Positions 1 through 7,357 of a stretch of 9,133 nucleotides of DNA are shown piece by piece. Position 1 is the stretch's first letter, and each line of letters starts with the position of its first letter. The translations under genes were made by a program, and so were the position numbers. This DNA comes from Flavobacterium psychrophilum. GTDB lineage: Bacteria > Bacteroidota > Bacteroidia > Flavobacteriales > Flavobacteriaceae. The notes below the pieces were generated by a model, which saw only the letters and a program-made list of their open reading frames with translations, had not been told where the DNA came from and ran no database searches. The stretch covers positions 1 through 9,133 of the forward strand of contig CAMCTL010000140.1 of assembly GCA_945878515.1 (NCBI GenBank), read 5' to 3'.

Positions 1-2
1 AC

Positions 3-116
3 CAATATCACGTCGGGCAGAAGTTATACGGCGCAAATAAAAAACTGGATAGATACATAGCGATTGTTGAATTGGATTTGCTAGATTTACCCGTCCGCTC
101 AATCATCAGTAATTAA
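3..116 (+). CDS. Possible 3' end of an upstream gene (partial)
   Basis: The frame starting at base 3 is open from the window edge to a TAA at 114-116, giving 37 sense codons. The translation ends with LDLLDLPVRSIISN. I do not recognise the product. The first 35 bases use several G/C-ending codons (CAC, GTC, GGG, CAG), unlike the AT-rich genes nearby, so this stretch could instead be structured non-coding DNA. A second frame starting at base 1 is open for 19 codons and stops at 58-60, so the frame choice is uncertain. The stop lies 64 bp before the next start codon with no clear terminator between them. Confidence 0.25.
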   Translation, partial: QYHVGQKLYGANKKLDRYIAIVELDLLDLPVRSIISN

Positions 117-180
117 TGTCCTAATCGAGAAAAACGAAAACTATTATTATAAAAAAAGAATTAACCTAAAAACAACAATT

Positions 181-1089
181 ATGAACAGATTACTTATGAT
201 TTCCATTTTATTTTTAACTATTTCTAGTAGCTCATACAGTCAGGAAAAAACATCCGACATTAATCGTTTAGTCAACATTATAAACAGCGACAGCTTAACG
301 GGTCGTATAATTGATCCTTTCGTAAAGCAGTCAATAAGGAGGGCTGAGCAACAAATTCAAGGTGCTGGTGCAACGGAAAAATTGGATACTTATACGAAAT
401 TTATAAAGACTACATCAGCTGAAATTTCTAAATCGGCTGTAGATATAGAAATGCCTAAAATCTATAGTAATCATTTCACACCTGATGAAATAAAAGACCT
501 CATTGTGTTTTATGAAACCCCAACAGGAAAGAAATTACTACTTGAAGCGCCTCAAATAACAAAAGAGTTGATGAAAGCATTTTACGAAGTGTATATTCCT
601 AATTTTCAGCAAAAACTCAAAAAAGAATTAGCTAGATTAGATAGTAAAATATGGCGAGAAGCCTATCGTGTAAAACCAGAACAAGTAACGGTTTACCAAG
701 GTGATTTCAGTAGAGTTAAAAAATTGATACGAATAAAAAACAAAAGGAGAACTAAAGAAACTTATGTTACGTTTGCCGTGCCTATCCATGATTACAAATG
801 GTGGATTCGCTTCGACAAAAATATTGAAATAATTGACAAAAACTCTAGTCAACATTATCAGGTAATCCGCTTGGATAATGATTTGGTTTTAAACAAGACG
901 ATGATCGTATCCGATCAGAAAAATAAAATGATTGAGGTAACAATGGTTTTTCCTCTTTTGAAAAAATCTGTTAAACAAATTGATATCGTCGAAAAAATTT
1001 CTGATGATGCCGATTTAATGAGTAATAACGGTGGTGGAGATGATAATAATTTGAGTAATATAAAAGTTAAAGATTATCTTGTAAAGTAA
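181..1089 (+). CDS. Exported DUF2059 domain protein with beta-rich C-terminal extension
   Basis: This 302-residue protein has unknown biochemical function. Residues 1-20 form a signal peptide (short basic start, hydrophobic ILFLTISSS core, cleavage near SYSQ), so it should leave the cytoplasm for the periplasm or outer membrane. Residues about 50-150 are mostly helical and match the DUF2059 pattern: the segment FTPDEIKDLIVFYETPTGKK (98-117) has the typical 'FT-DE-K-L--FY-TP-GKK' core. Residues about 165-275 are a separate beta-rich half with TYVTFAVPI, a WW pair at 207-208, and a closing FPLLKKSVKQIDIVE (257-271). That ending resembles a C-terminal beta domain I associate with Bacteroidota secreted proteins ('F-PLP----IDFIE'). 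A Gly/Asp/Asn-rich tail follows at 283-291. The ATG at 181 is chosen because the signal peptide begins there; the A-rich leader before it has no Shine-Dalgarno sequence, as is normal in Bacteroidota. It appears to be a single-gene unit. Confidence 0.85.
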   Translation: MNRLLMISILFLTISSSSYSQEKTSDINRLVNIINSDSLTGRIIDPFVKQSIRRAEQQIQGAGATEKLDTYTKFIKTTSAEISKSAVDIEMPKIYSNHFTPDEIKDLIVFYETPTGKKLLLEAPQITKELMKAFYEVYIPNFQQKLKKELARLDSKIWREAYRVKPEQVTVYQGDFSRVKKLIRIKNKRRTKETYVTFAVPIHDYKWWIRFDKNIEIIDKNSSQHYQVIRLDNDLVLNKTMIVSDQKNKMIEVTMVFPLLKKSVKQIDIVEKISDDADLMSNNGGGDDNNLSNIKVKDYLVK

Positions 1090-1119
1090 TAAGTATGTCT
1101 TTTCAAATAAATTTGAAAC

Positions 1120-1158
1120 TTTGGATAGTTAATATATTAGAAAATAAAATTATCCAAA
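1120..1158 (+). terminator. Possible terminator after the DUF2059 gene
   Basis: TTTGGATAGTT (1120-1130) pairs with AATTATCCAAA (1148-1158) as an 11-bp stem with one G-T wobble and a 17-base loop. It begins 30 bp after the stop codon. There is no T run after the 3' arm, so it may be only an mRNA 3'-end hairpin and not an efficient intrinsic terminator. Confidence 0.35.
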
Positions 1159-1724
1159 CAATTCGCTCGCGACATCTTCAATTTTCGCCACTAATCGGAT
1201 TTTGATTATCGTGTTTTTAAAAGCAATTTTATTGTCTGTTGATACAAAAATAGTCGAAAATTTAATCTCCGAAAGCCATTGAACTAAAGGCTAATTCATT
1301 TACATGATATTATGTTTTCATTTTTGAAGCCAGATTACTAAAGTAGTTTATTTTAACCAGTTTCCGAATCCTAGTTTAATAAAAATCTAAATCTATAAAA
1401 ACTAGGATTGTTATAATTTCCGGGACTAGAATTTAATTTATTGTTTTGTAGAATTTTCTCTTTGATTATTCGTAACCATCGAGTCTGGCAAAAATTTCAC
1501 GCTAATTTCACGAATAAATATAATTTAACAAATTTATTTGTACTGAGATTTTGAGTACTTTATTAGGTCTGTAGATTGCTGTCGTTATTGTTTCATAAAA
1601 ATTCTCATGAAATCGAACTACAAATATGTTGAAATCGAATTCCTATTAGAGAAAACCCTTGATTTTTGTTGTTTCGTTTTTTATCCATTAGCCAATACAT
1701 TGTCTATCAACAGCTATTAAACAC
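1159..1724. other. Long non-coding gap, no gene seen
   Basis: No reading frame with coding character was found on either strand, and no tRNA or rRNA. Visible structure is limited to an 11-bp inverted repeat at 1367-1409 (listed separately), a 9-bp direct repeat AATTTCACG at 1493-1501 and 1504-1512 (11-bp period), and a 10-bp direct repeat TGAAATCGAA at 1608-1617 and 1630-1639 (22-bp period). The two adjacent genes converge on this gap, so it is expected to hold 3' ends and not promoters. Its length is therefore more than two terminators need, and decayed sequence is a plausible content. Confidence 0.5.
1367..1409. repeat. Inverted repeat inside the convergent gap
   Basis: AATCCTAGTTT (1367-1377) and AAACTAGGATT (1399-1409) are perfect 11-bp reverse complements around a 21-base AT-rich loop. 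On the plus strand the 3' arm is followed by GTTATAATTT, not a clean T run, so terminator function is doubtful. It lies about 280 bp past the DUF2059 stop, far for that gene's terminator. It could be a remnant of a palindromic intergenic element. Confidence 0.45.
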
Positions 1725-1757
1725 AAAACCCTGCTCTAAAATTTGGAGCAGGGTTTT
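1725..1757 (-). terminator. Rho-independent terminator of the large T9SS surface-protein gene
   Basis: AAAACCCTGCTC (1725-1736) and GAGCAGGGTTTT (1746-1757) form a perfect 12-bp stem with a 9-base loop. Read on the minus strand the hairpin starts 24 bp after the stop codon of the surface-protein gene, and its 3' arm ends in TTTT followed by GTGTTTAAT. The A and T flanks of the stem would also let it act in the plus direction, so it may terminate both convergent transcripts. Confidence 0.85.
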
Positions 1758-1781
1758 ATCAACCGGATTGGTTTTTTTGGA

Positions 1782-4700
1782 TTATTCTTTAATCAATTTT
1801 TTGGTGATAACTTCAGAAGTCAAAGGATTAGTCAATTGAAGAATGTAAACGCCTGTTTTTAATAAAGAAGTATTTTCTGTTATTGTATTTAATCCTTTTT
1901 TCAATTGAACCGATTTTGAATTCATTATAGCAAAACCAGCTAATGAATAGATTGAAATTTCCAATCTTACATTAGTAGTGGCCGTTATATTTACATTAAA
2001 AAAACTTGATACAGGAACTGGATAAACCTCATTTACATTAAATGAAAATGCTTCAATACTAGCACTTCTAGCATTTATAGCAGTTGCTACTTTTAAATTA
2101 TAAGATTTTACGACGGTAGATGTACCACAGGCATTGGTGGCAATAACGGACAATTTGGTTGAAGATTTAGTGACAGCCTTGAAATCAATTTCAACTAAGT
2201 TTGTTCCTTGACCAGAAACAATTTCTGCTCCGTCAAATACGGTCCAAACATAATTTGTAGCGCCCAAAACCGCGGGGATTGTAAAAGTTTGAGTTCCAGT
2301 TCTGCGGAAGTTCGTTATTCCAGCCGATCCAGTAGCAGTTCCGATGGCAGGCATTAGTGTAGATAAGGACAAAACTCTACTGGTAGTGCTTGACCCAACC
2401 CCATTTATTGCTCTAACAGAGATGTTTTTTGGTAAAAGAGGTGTAGATACAAAACCGCTTGGATAAGTTATTGTAAAGTTTAGGTCTGGAGTTGTTAATA
2501 CATTACTTGAGTTAGACATATTTGAATCAGATCTTACCACAGCACCAGTAGGCGCCGTAATTTGATAATTATTAGCAAGGATTGATGGTCTTATTGCATA
2601 GCTGTAAGGAAGGTTTCCACACAAACCACTCAATTGTCCTGTTACAACTGATACAGCGGCAGGAACACCAGCTGTTAATCTTAACAATCTGGCAGTAGAT
2701 GTAGTAGCAGGAACAAGACTACTATTAACTGAAGTTGATTCTCCAATCCCATTAACTGCGATAACCCCTACATATAAAGATGATATCCCAGCGGGAACAT
2801 TGTTAAAATCTATAGTAATAACGTTGCTGTTGCCGCCAGATAACTGCGTTACACCAGTGGGCAATTCCCAACGATAGGAACTTGCTGTTGCAGACAGACC
2901 AGCTGTTAAAGTAAGTATTTTGTTTGTGCCTATAAATTTACTAATTGCTGTTATTGCTTTTGTAGAATCAACACCATCTGCATCGGTCATTCTTATAGCG
3001 CTAGAAGCTGCTGGAACGGCCGCAAAGACTGTTAATAATCTTGCTGTTGAGGCTGTAGTTGGGTTAACTACCAGTAAATTATCAGTAATAGAACCACCCA
3101 CGCCCGTAACAGCTTTTACGCCAAAACGAAGTACATGCGTCATTATTCCCGTTAATCTCGTGTGACTGTAGGTAGAACTATTGGTAACACCCGCAAGGTT
3201 TACTGTAATAACATTTGTTCCAGTAGTAATACCGCCAGTTGTTGTTGCGCCAGATAATAAATTTGCACCTACTGGTAATTCCCAAATGTATGACCATGCT
3301 CCTTCAACGGGCGTAGCTGTTAGGGTTACTATTTTCTCAGTTCCCATATATTGACTAAAAGTAGTAACAGCTGTTGCAATGCCAGAAACAGGAACCGGCA
3401 ATGTTGCATCGGTCATCTTTATTGCTTCAGGAGCATTAGGCAATACTTTTGATAAAGCGAGATTGACCGCTAAACTATTGCAATTATTACTATTGATCGC
3501 CAATACTGATAAATTGCCTATTGATCCCGCACCTGCTGCAACATCAGCAAAGTTTACGGTTATTTCAGTTGTACCTTGACCCGATACAATGTTCACGCCG
3601 GCTGGCGCAGTCCAAATGTAAGATACAGCATCTATAACTGGCTCGATAGAATAAGTAGTTGTATTGTTTGTTCTGACCAAAGTACCCAGTTCAGCATTAC
3701 CAGTTATAGCAGCAGGTGTTTCTAGCAAGGCTATAGTGTTCACCGTTACGGTTTCTAATGCGCTCTCAACACCACCCAATACCTGAGAGACAAAAAACAT
3801 CTCGGTTCCAACAGTTGTTGTGCTAGGTGTAGGCGCGGTGCCTAAGGCAATTCCTGAAATTTCATCGGTGTACCATATTACCGTTCTACCAAGTGGGAAT
3901 GGTGCTGGTAAAGGTGCTGCTATTGCGTCTTTACAGTAATTAAACACTCTAATTATATCTGCTGAATTATGGAAATTAGTCCAAACCGCAGCATTATTGT
4001 ACGCTATTTCACGATCATTGGGAAAGTTTAGTGAGATTGTAGCAAGGTCTAATCCGTTGAAAACATTTGAATTAATAATAATCGGCGTTGCCCAATCTAC
4101 AGTAACAGAATATAGGCTGCTACAATTAGCAAATGCGCTATCTCCAATAGTGGTTACGGAGTCTGGAATACTAACCGAGGTTAAACCAGAACAACCGCTA
4201 AAAGCAATTTGACCAATGCTAGTTACCAAGTTGGGGATAATAAGGGAGGTTAAACCAATACAATTGTAAAAAGCAGCGGCACCAATGCTCGTTACCGTGT
4301 TGGGGATAGTTATCGATGTTAAACCAGAACAACCTTGAAAAGCATTATTGCCAATGCTCGTTACTGTGTCTGGGATAGTAATCGAGGTCAAACCAGAACA
4401 GCCGTTAAAAGTAGAATCACTAATTGTCGTTATTGAATTGCTGATCTCAAAGTAGGTTAAATTAGAACAAGATTGAAAAGCAGCACTACCAATGCTCGTT
4501 ACAGAGTCGGGGATAGTAATCGAGGTTAAACCAGAACAACTGGTAAAAGCATTAGCACTAATACTAGTTATCGAGTTTGAAATAGTTACCGAAGTTAGAC
4601 CAGAACATCCATAAAAAGAAGCGGCGCCAATGCTGGTTACCGAGTCTGGAATAGTTAGTATTGTTAAACCAGAACAACCTTGAAAAGCAGAATCTCCAAT

Positions 4701-7028
4701 AACAGTTACCGAGTTTGGTATGGTTACCGATGTTAAACCATTACGATTTAAAAAAGCAGAATCACCAATGCTTGTTACCGCATAAGTACCACAATCAGTA
4801 GTTACAGAAGCTGGAATAATTAGATCACCGCTTGCACCTGCATTATTACCCACAGCTACATTGGTTGCTGAGGTAACCACATAATTAATACCACCATTAG
4901 TAAAACTTGTTGGAGGAACTGTAATGGTTAAATCTAACTTTTCTGTTACACAATTTGTTGTTGTACCTGTGTAAATCCCAGTAGCGGTGTAGGTTTGACT
5001 GTTATTTGCCCAAGTATAAGTACCACAAGCCGTTACTGTTGTGGTGTTGTCTGTTGTGATGCAAGAAATAGGCGAAAAAAGTTGCCATACAGCTGCCGCT
5101 TGATAAGCCGCCACACTTGCAGCAGGCACTGTTAAACTACAAGAAGCTTGGGTTACACCTTGGAAAACAGAAGCATTTATTAATAATGGATCAGTAAGAT
5201 TGCAGATAACGGATATTAAACCAGAACAACCTTGAAAAGCAGAGTCGTCAATGGCAGTTACGGAGTTGGGTATAGTAACCGAAGTTAAACCTGTACAACC
5301 ATTAAAAGCATTATAACCAATACTAGTTACCGCGTTTGGGATAGTAACTGATGTTAAACTAGAACAATCTTGAAACGCATTATTACCAATGCTTGTTACC
5401 GAACTCGGAATTACTACCGATGTTAAACTTGAACAACTGTTAAATGTACCTTGACTAATACTTGTTATCGAAGTTGGAATCGTTAACGAAGTTAAACCTG
5501 TACAACCTATAAAAGCACCTTCACCAATGCTAGTGACCGAGTTTGGAATTATTATCGATGTTAATCCGACACAACGGGAAAAAGCTTCATTAATAATACT
5601 AGTTACCGTGTAGACTATACTATTGTACGTAACTTGAGCAGGTACGGTAATGTCACCGCTTGCTAATCTGTTTTGATTTGTAACGCTAACAGTGTTTGCC
5701 GATGTTACAGCGTATATAATACCATCAATAGTAAAAGTAGTTGGTGTTATTGGTGGATTTACTGAAATAGTAACAGAATCAGAAAAGATAGTTGAACACC
5801 CAACTACGACTGCCCGGAAATAAGTTGTCTGCGAAATATCGCCAATCAAATGTGAAGCTAAAGTAGCGGACGTACTTGCAATGTCTACTGGAGATGGAAA
5901 ACTAGGATCCGTAGCCATTTGCCATTTTTGAACTCCTCCTATATAATTGGACAGCGTTATATTTTGCCAGTTTACATTATTTTGATAAACCAATTGAAAA
6001 TTAAAATCCCCATTATTATTACTCCCATCTACATATCCTGAACCATTTGAATAGTCTGAATCACTAGAATATGTCCAATTAAACTTAGCATTACCATCTC
6101 TAGTCTCTAACTTAAACGTGTATGGTTGACCAGAAGTTAACGCTAAAGGAGTGTTGAGTAAAAAAGTATTCGTTCCTGAATTAAAAATAGACACCGCTTG
6201 ATTAGTCAATTCTGTACCAGACTCGCCAGCTCCTTGGAAAATTCGCAAAGTATAAGCCCCGGTATTTATTATGCTCGCTACATTAATTTTGATTGCGCTT
6301 AAATTGACATTACTGGAAGTTCTAAAGGACTGAGCAGCAGTATGAGGCGGGGTATAATTATTTACCATATCGTCGCAATATTCATCTACGCATTGATAAT
6401 CATTAATTTCCGGACTAATTTGTGCTGAAGATCCTGAATTTAAATTAGCCTCACCTACTGGCGTGGAAGATGTCGTTCCCGAAATAGTTTGGTTCGCGGA
6501 AATAGAACCACTAGTTGCCACCTCGCAAGTATAGAGTTGAACTTCGGCCAGCTGCATCATTCCCACTGGCTCCCAAGTATTGGTAAAATTAATTCTGTAA
6601 TATTTATAGGCATTGCTATTTAAAAAATAATATTTTCTAGAAAATTGTCTTGTAGTAATAAACCCAATATCTCCAGTTGCAATTGAAGTAAAACTTGACC
6701 CATCGTTCGAACCAAAAATTTCATAATTTTTTGGATCTCTTCCTGGCACATCATTAGCAGTGGTAATTGTAATGGAACTTGCAATTTTTGCGTTTAAACC
6801 TAAGAATACTGTAAATGCCATTCCGTCATTGGAAGTGAAATCTAGAAACTTAGTATTGATATTATTATCAATAATGTTTCCGAACATTTCCCCTCCAGGA
6901 GAATTCACAGAACCATAAGGCGTTATAGCCATCGAAGAATTAAAAATTGCTGTCTGAGCAGAAGCTATTTCAACAAACCAAAATAGCAAGAACACTAAAA
7001 GTGTTTTTAGTAGGTGTTTTTTTTTCAT
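1782..7028 (-). CDS. Giant modular BspA-type LRR surface protein with T9SS type A sorting domain
   Basis: This 1748-residue protein is probably exported by Sec and then across the outer membrane by the type IX system, to be anchored on the surface or released; an adhesin or ligand-binding role is inferred. Domains in order: signal peptide 1-24 (cleavage after ASA); discoidin/F5-8C-like domain 26-168 (IIDNNINTKFLDF, NYEIFGSNDG, YYRINFTN); Ig-like domain 170-205 plus 350-424, apparently interrupted by a beta-rich insert 209-349; LRR_5/BspA repeats 473-610 with cap to 653 (VPAASVAAYQAAAVW); a linker domain 656-703 (TVTACGTYTW); a second LRR block 749-978 with cap to about 1018; Ig-like domain 1023-1099; about five PKD/Ig-like domains 1104-1645 (YIWTAPAG, YIWELPVG, YRWELPTG, NYVWTVFDG); sorting domain about 1661-1748 (YPVPVSSFF, GVYILQL, final KKLIKE). 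The reading frame is intact. The ATG at 7028 directly precedes the signal peptide; there is no Shine-Dalgarno sequence. The gene stands alone with its own terminator. Confidence 0.93.
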   Translation of the reverse strand: MKKKHLLKTLLVFLLFWFVEIASAQTAIFNSSMAITPYGSVNSPGGEMFGNIIDNNINTKFLDFTSNDGMAFTVFLGLNAKIASSITITTANDVPGRDPKNYEIFGSNDGSSFTSIATGDIGFITTRQFSRKYYFLNSNAYKYYRINFTNTWEPVGMMQLAEVQLYTCEVATSGSISANQTISGTTSSTPVGEANLNSGSSAQISPEINDYQCVDEYCDDMVNNYTPPHTAAQSFRTSSNVNLSAIKINVASIINTGAYTLRIFQGAGESGTELTNQAVSIFNSGTNTFLLNTPLALTSGQPYTFKLETRDGNAKFNWTYSSDSDYSNGSGYVDGSNNNGDFNFQLVYQNNVNWQNITLSNYIGGVQKWQMATDPSFPSPVDIASTSATLASHLIGDISQTTYFRAVVVGCSTIFSDSVTISVNPPITPTTFTIDGIIYAVTSANTVSVTNQNRLASGDITVPAQVTYNSIVYTVTSIINEAFSRCVGLTSIIIPNSVTSIGEGAFIGCTGLTSLTIPTSITSISQGTFNSCSSLTSVVIPSSVTSIGNNAFQDCSSLTSVTIPNAVTSIGYNAFNGCTGLTSVTIPNSVTAIDDSAFQGCSGLISVICNLTDPLLINASVFQGVTQASCSLTVPAASVAAYQAAAVWQLFSPISCITTDNTTTVTACGTYTWANNSQTYTATGIYTGTTTNCVTEKLDLTITVPPTSFTNGGINYVVTSATNVAVGNNAGASGDLIIPASVTTDCGTYAVTSIGDSAFLNRNGLTSVTIPNSVTVIGDSAFQGCSGLTILTIPDSVTSIGAASFYGCSGLTSVTISNSITSISANAFTSCSGLTSITIPDSVTSIGSAAFQSCSNLTYFEISNSITTISDSTFNGCSGLTSITIPDTVTSIGNNAFQGCSGLTSITIPNTVTSIGAAAFYNCIGLTSLIIPNLVTSIGQIAFSGCSGLTSVSIPDSVTTIGDSAFANCSSLYSVTVDWATPIIINSNVFNGLDLATISLNFPNDREIAYNNAAVWTNFHNSADIIRVFNYCKDAIAAPLPAPFPLGRTVIWYTDEISGIALGTAPTPSTTTVGTEMFFVSQVLGGVESALETVTVNTIALLETPAAITGNAELGTLVRTNNTTTYSIEPVIDAVSYIWTAPAGVNIVSGQGTTEITVNFADVAAGAGSIGNLSVLAINSNNCNSLAVNLALSKVLPNAPEAIKMTDATLPVPVSGIATAVTTFSQYMGTEKIVTLTATPVEGAWSYIWELPVGANLLSGATTTGGITTGTNVITVNLAGVTNSSTYSHTRLTGIMTHVLRFGVKAVTGVGGSITDNLLVVNPTTASTARLLTVFAAVPAASSAIRMTDADGVDSTKAITAISKFIGTNKILTLTAGLSATASSYRWELPTGVTQLSGGNSNVITIDFNNVPAGISSLYVGVIAVNGIGESTSVNSSLVPATTSTARLLRLTAGVPAAVSVVTGQLSGLCGNLPYSYAIRPSILANNYQITAPTGAVVRSDSNMSNSSNVLTTPDLNFTITYPSGFVSTPLLPKNISVRAINGVGSSTTSRVLSLSTLMPAIGTATGSAGITNFRRTGTQTFTIPAVLGATNYVWTVFDGAEIVSGQGTNLVEIDFKAVTKSSTKLSVIATNACGTSTVVKSYNLKVATAINARSASIEAFSFNVNEVYPVPVSSFFNVNITATTNVRLEISIYSLAGFAIMNSKSVQLKKGLNTITENTSLLKTGVYILQLTNPLTSEVITKKLIKE
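4095..4784 (-). repeat. LRR block 2: nine 23-residue repeats plus ends (69-bp DNA period)
   Basis: The leading leucines of successive repeats fall at residues 765, 788, 811, 834, 857, 880, 903, 926, 949 and 972, an exact 23-residue spacing with no indel. The consensus is LTSVTIPDSVTSIGDSAFQG followed by CSG, the LRR_5/BspA pattern. At the DNA level the units are similar enough to suggest fairly recent unit duplication or gene conversion. The block opens with the entry motif FTNGGINYVVTS (709-720) and closes with the cap region NVFNGLDLATISLNF (988-1002). Confidence 0.9.
5199..5612 (-). repeat. LRR block 1: five 23-residue repeats plus ends (69-bp DNA period)
   Basis: Leading leucines fall at residues 489, 512, 535, 558, 581 and 604, an exact 23-residue spacing. 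It has the same entry motif type as block 2 (FTIDGIIYAVTS, 432-443) and the same kind of cap (DPLLINASVFQGVTQ, then a VPAASVAAYQAAAVW turn). The gene therefore carries two copies of an entry-LRR-cap module that differ in repeat number. Confidence 0.9.
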
Positions 7029-7054
7029 TTTGTGGGTTTTTGGGGTTTTCTTAA

Positions 7055-7062
7055 CAAATTTA
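7055..7062 (-). promoter_or_regulatory. Candidate -7 box of the T9SS surface-protein gene
   Basis: On the minus strand these bases read TAAATTTG, a full match to the Bacteroidota -7 consensus TAnnTTTG, 26 bp before the ATG. No TTG was found 17-23 bp further upstream, the expected -33 spacing, and the area is very A/T rich, so a chance match is possible. Confidence 0.35.
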
Positions 7063-7226
7063 ATAAATTTTTTTCAAATTTTTACCTATTTTTTTATGAT
7101 TTTTTATTTACTCCTTGTAAGATATTCCCTTAGTGATTACTATGTATAAAACAAGAAGAATTTGATTTTTTTTCAAAAAAGGTTTTTAGGTTTTTTTAGG
7201 CATAGGAAGCCTCTAAATAAATCAAA

Positions 7227-7253
7227 AAAAGGAAGACTAAATGCCTTCCTTTT
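7227..7253 (-). terminator. Strong intrinsic terminator between the transposase and the surface-protein gene
   Basis: AAAAGGAAG (7227-7235) and CTTCCTTTT (7245-7253) form a perfect 9-bp stem with a 9-base loop. Read on the minus strand the hairpin is followed by three more T residues, a run of seven T after CTTCC. It lies 104 bp past the transposase stop and about 165 bp upstream of the surface-protein -7 box, so it would stop read-through from the mobile element. It may belong to the element or be an older terminator of a gene displaced by the insertion. Confidence 0.7.
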
Positions 7254-7286
7254 GACTTATTTGTCGGCACCAAAGGTTTATTCCTG

Positions 7287-7312
7287 ATAGGTTGCTCCTC
7301 AGCAGAGCCTAT
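7287..7312. repeat. GCTCC/AGAGC hairpin next to the insertion element
   Basis: ATAGGTT (7287-7293) pairs with AGCCTAT (7306-7312), with one G-T wobble, around an inner GCTCCTCAGC hairpin. I recall similar GCTCC-loop hairpins as repeated intergenic sequences in flavobacteria; that is from memory and was not searched. Just beyond it, 7317-7340 is a local G/C-rich patch (GCTTCGCCTTGGC). The right end of the IS110 element probably lies in or near this stretch, but I cannot place it to the base. Confidence 0.4.
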
Positions 7313-7357
7313 TTCCGCTTCGCCTTGGCAAAAGCAAAGCTATAAAAAAAGAACATT

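Noticed and set aside
1..40. Possible integron attC end (GTTATAC within a G/C-rich patch at the window edge)
   Set aside because: GTTATAC does not fit the GTTRRRY core, the partner arm would lie outside the window, and no integrase or cassette series is seen.
637..855. Minus-strand frame of 72 codons inside the DUF2059 gene
   Set aside because: It is fully antisense to a well-supported coding region and has no recognisable motif.
2920..4212. Three plus-strand frames (2920-3165, 3379-3579, 3997-4212) opposite the surface-protein gene
   Set aside because: They are antisense shadows of repetitive, low-complexity coding DNA; composition mirrors the LRR and Ig repeats.
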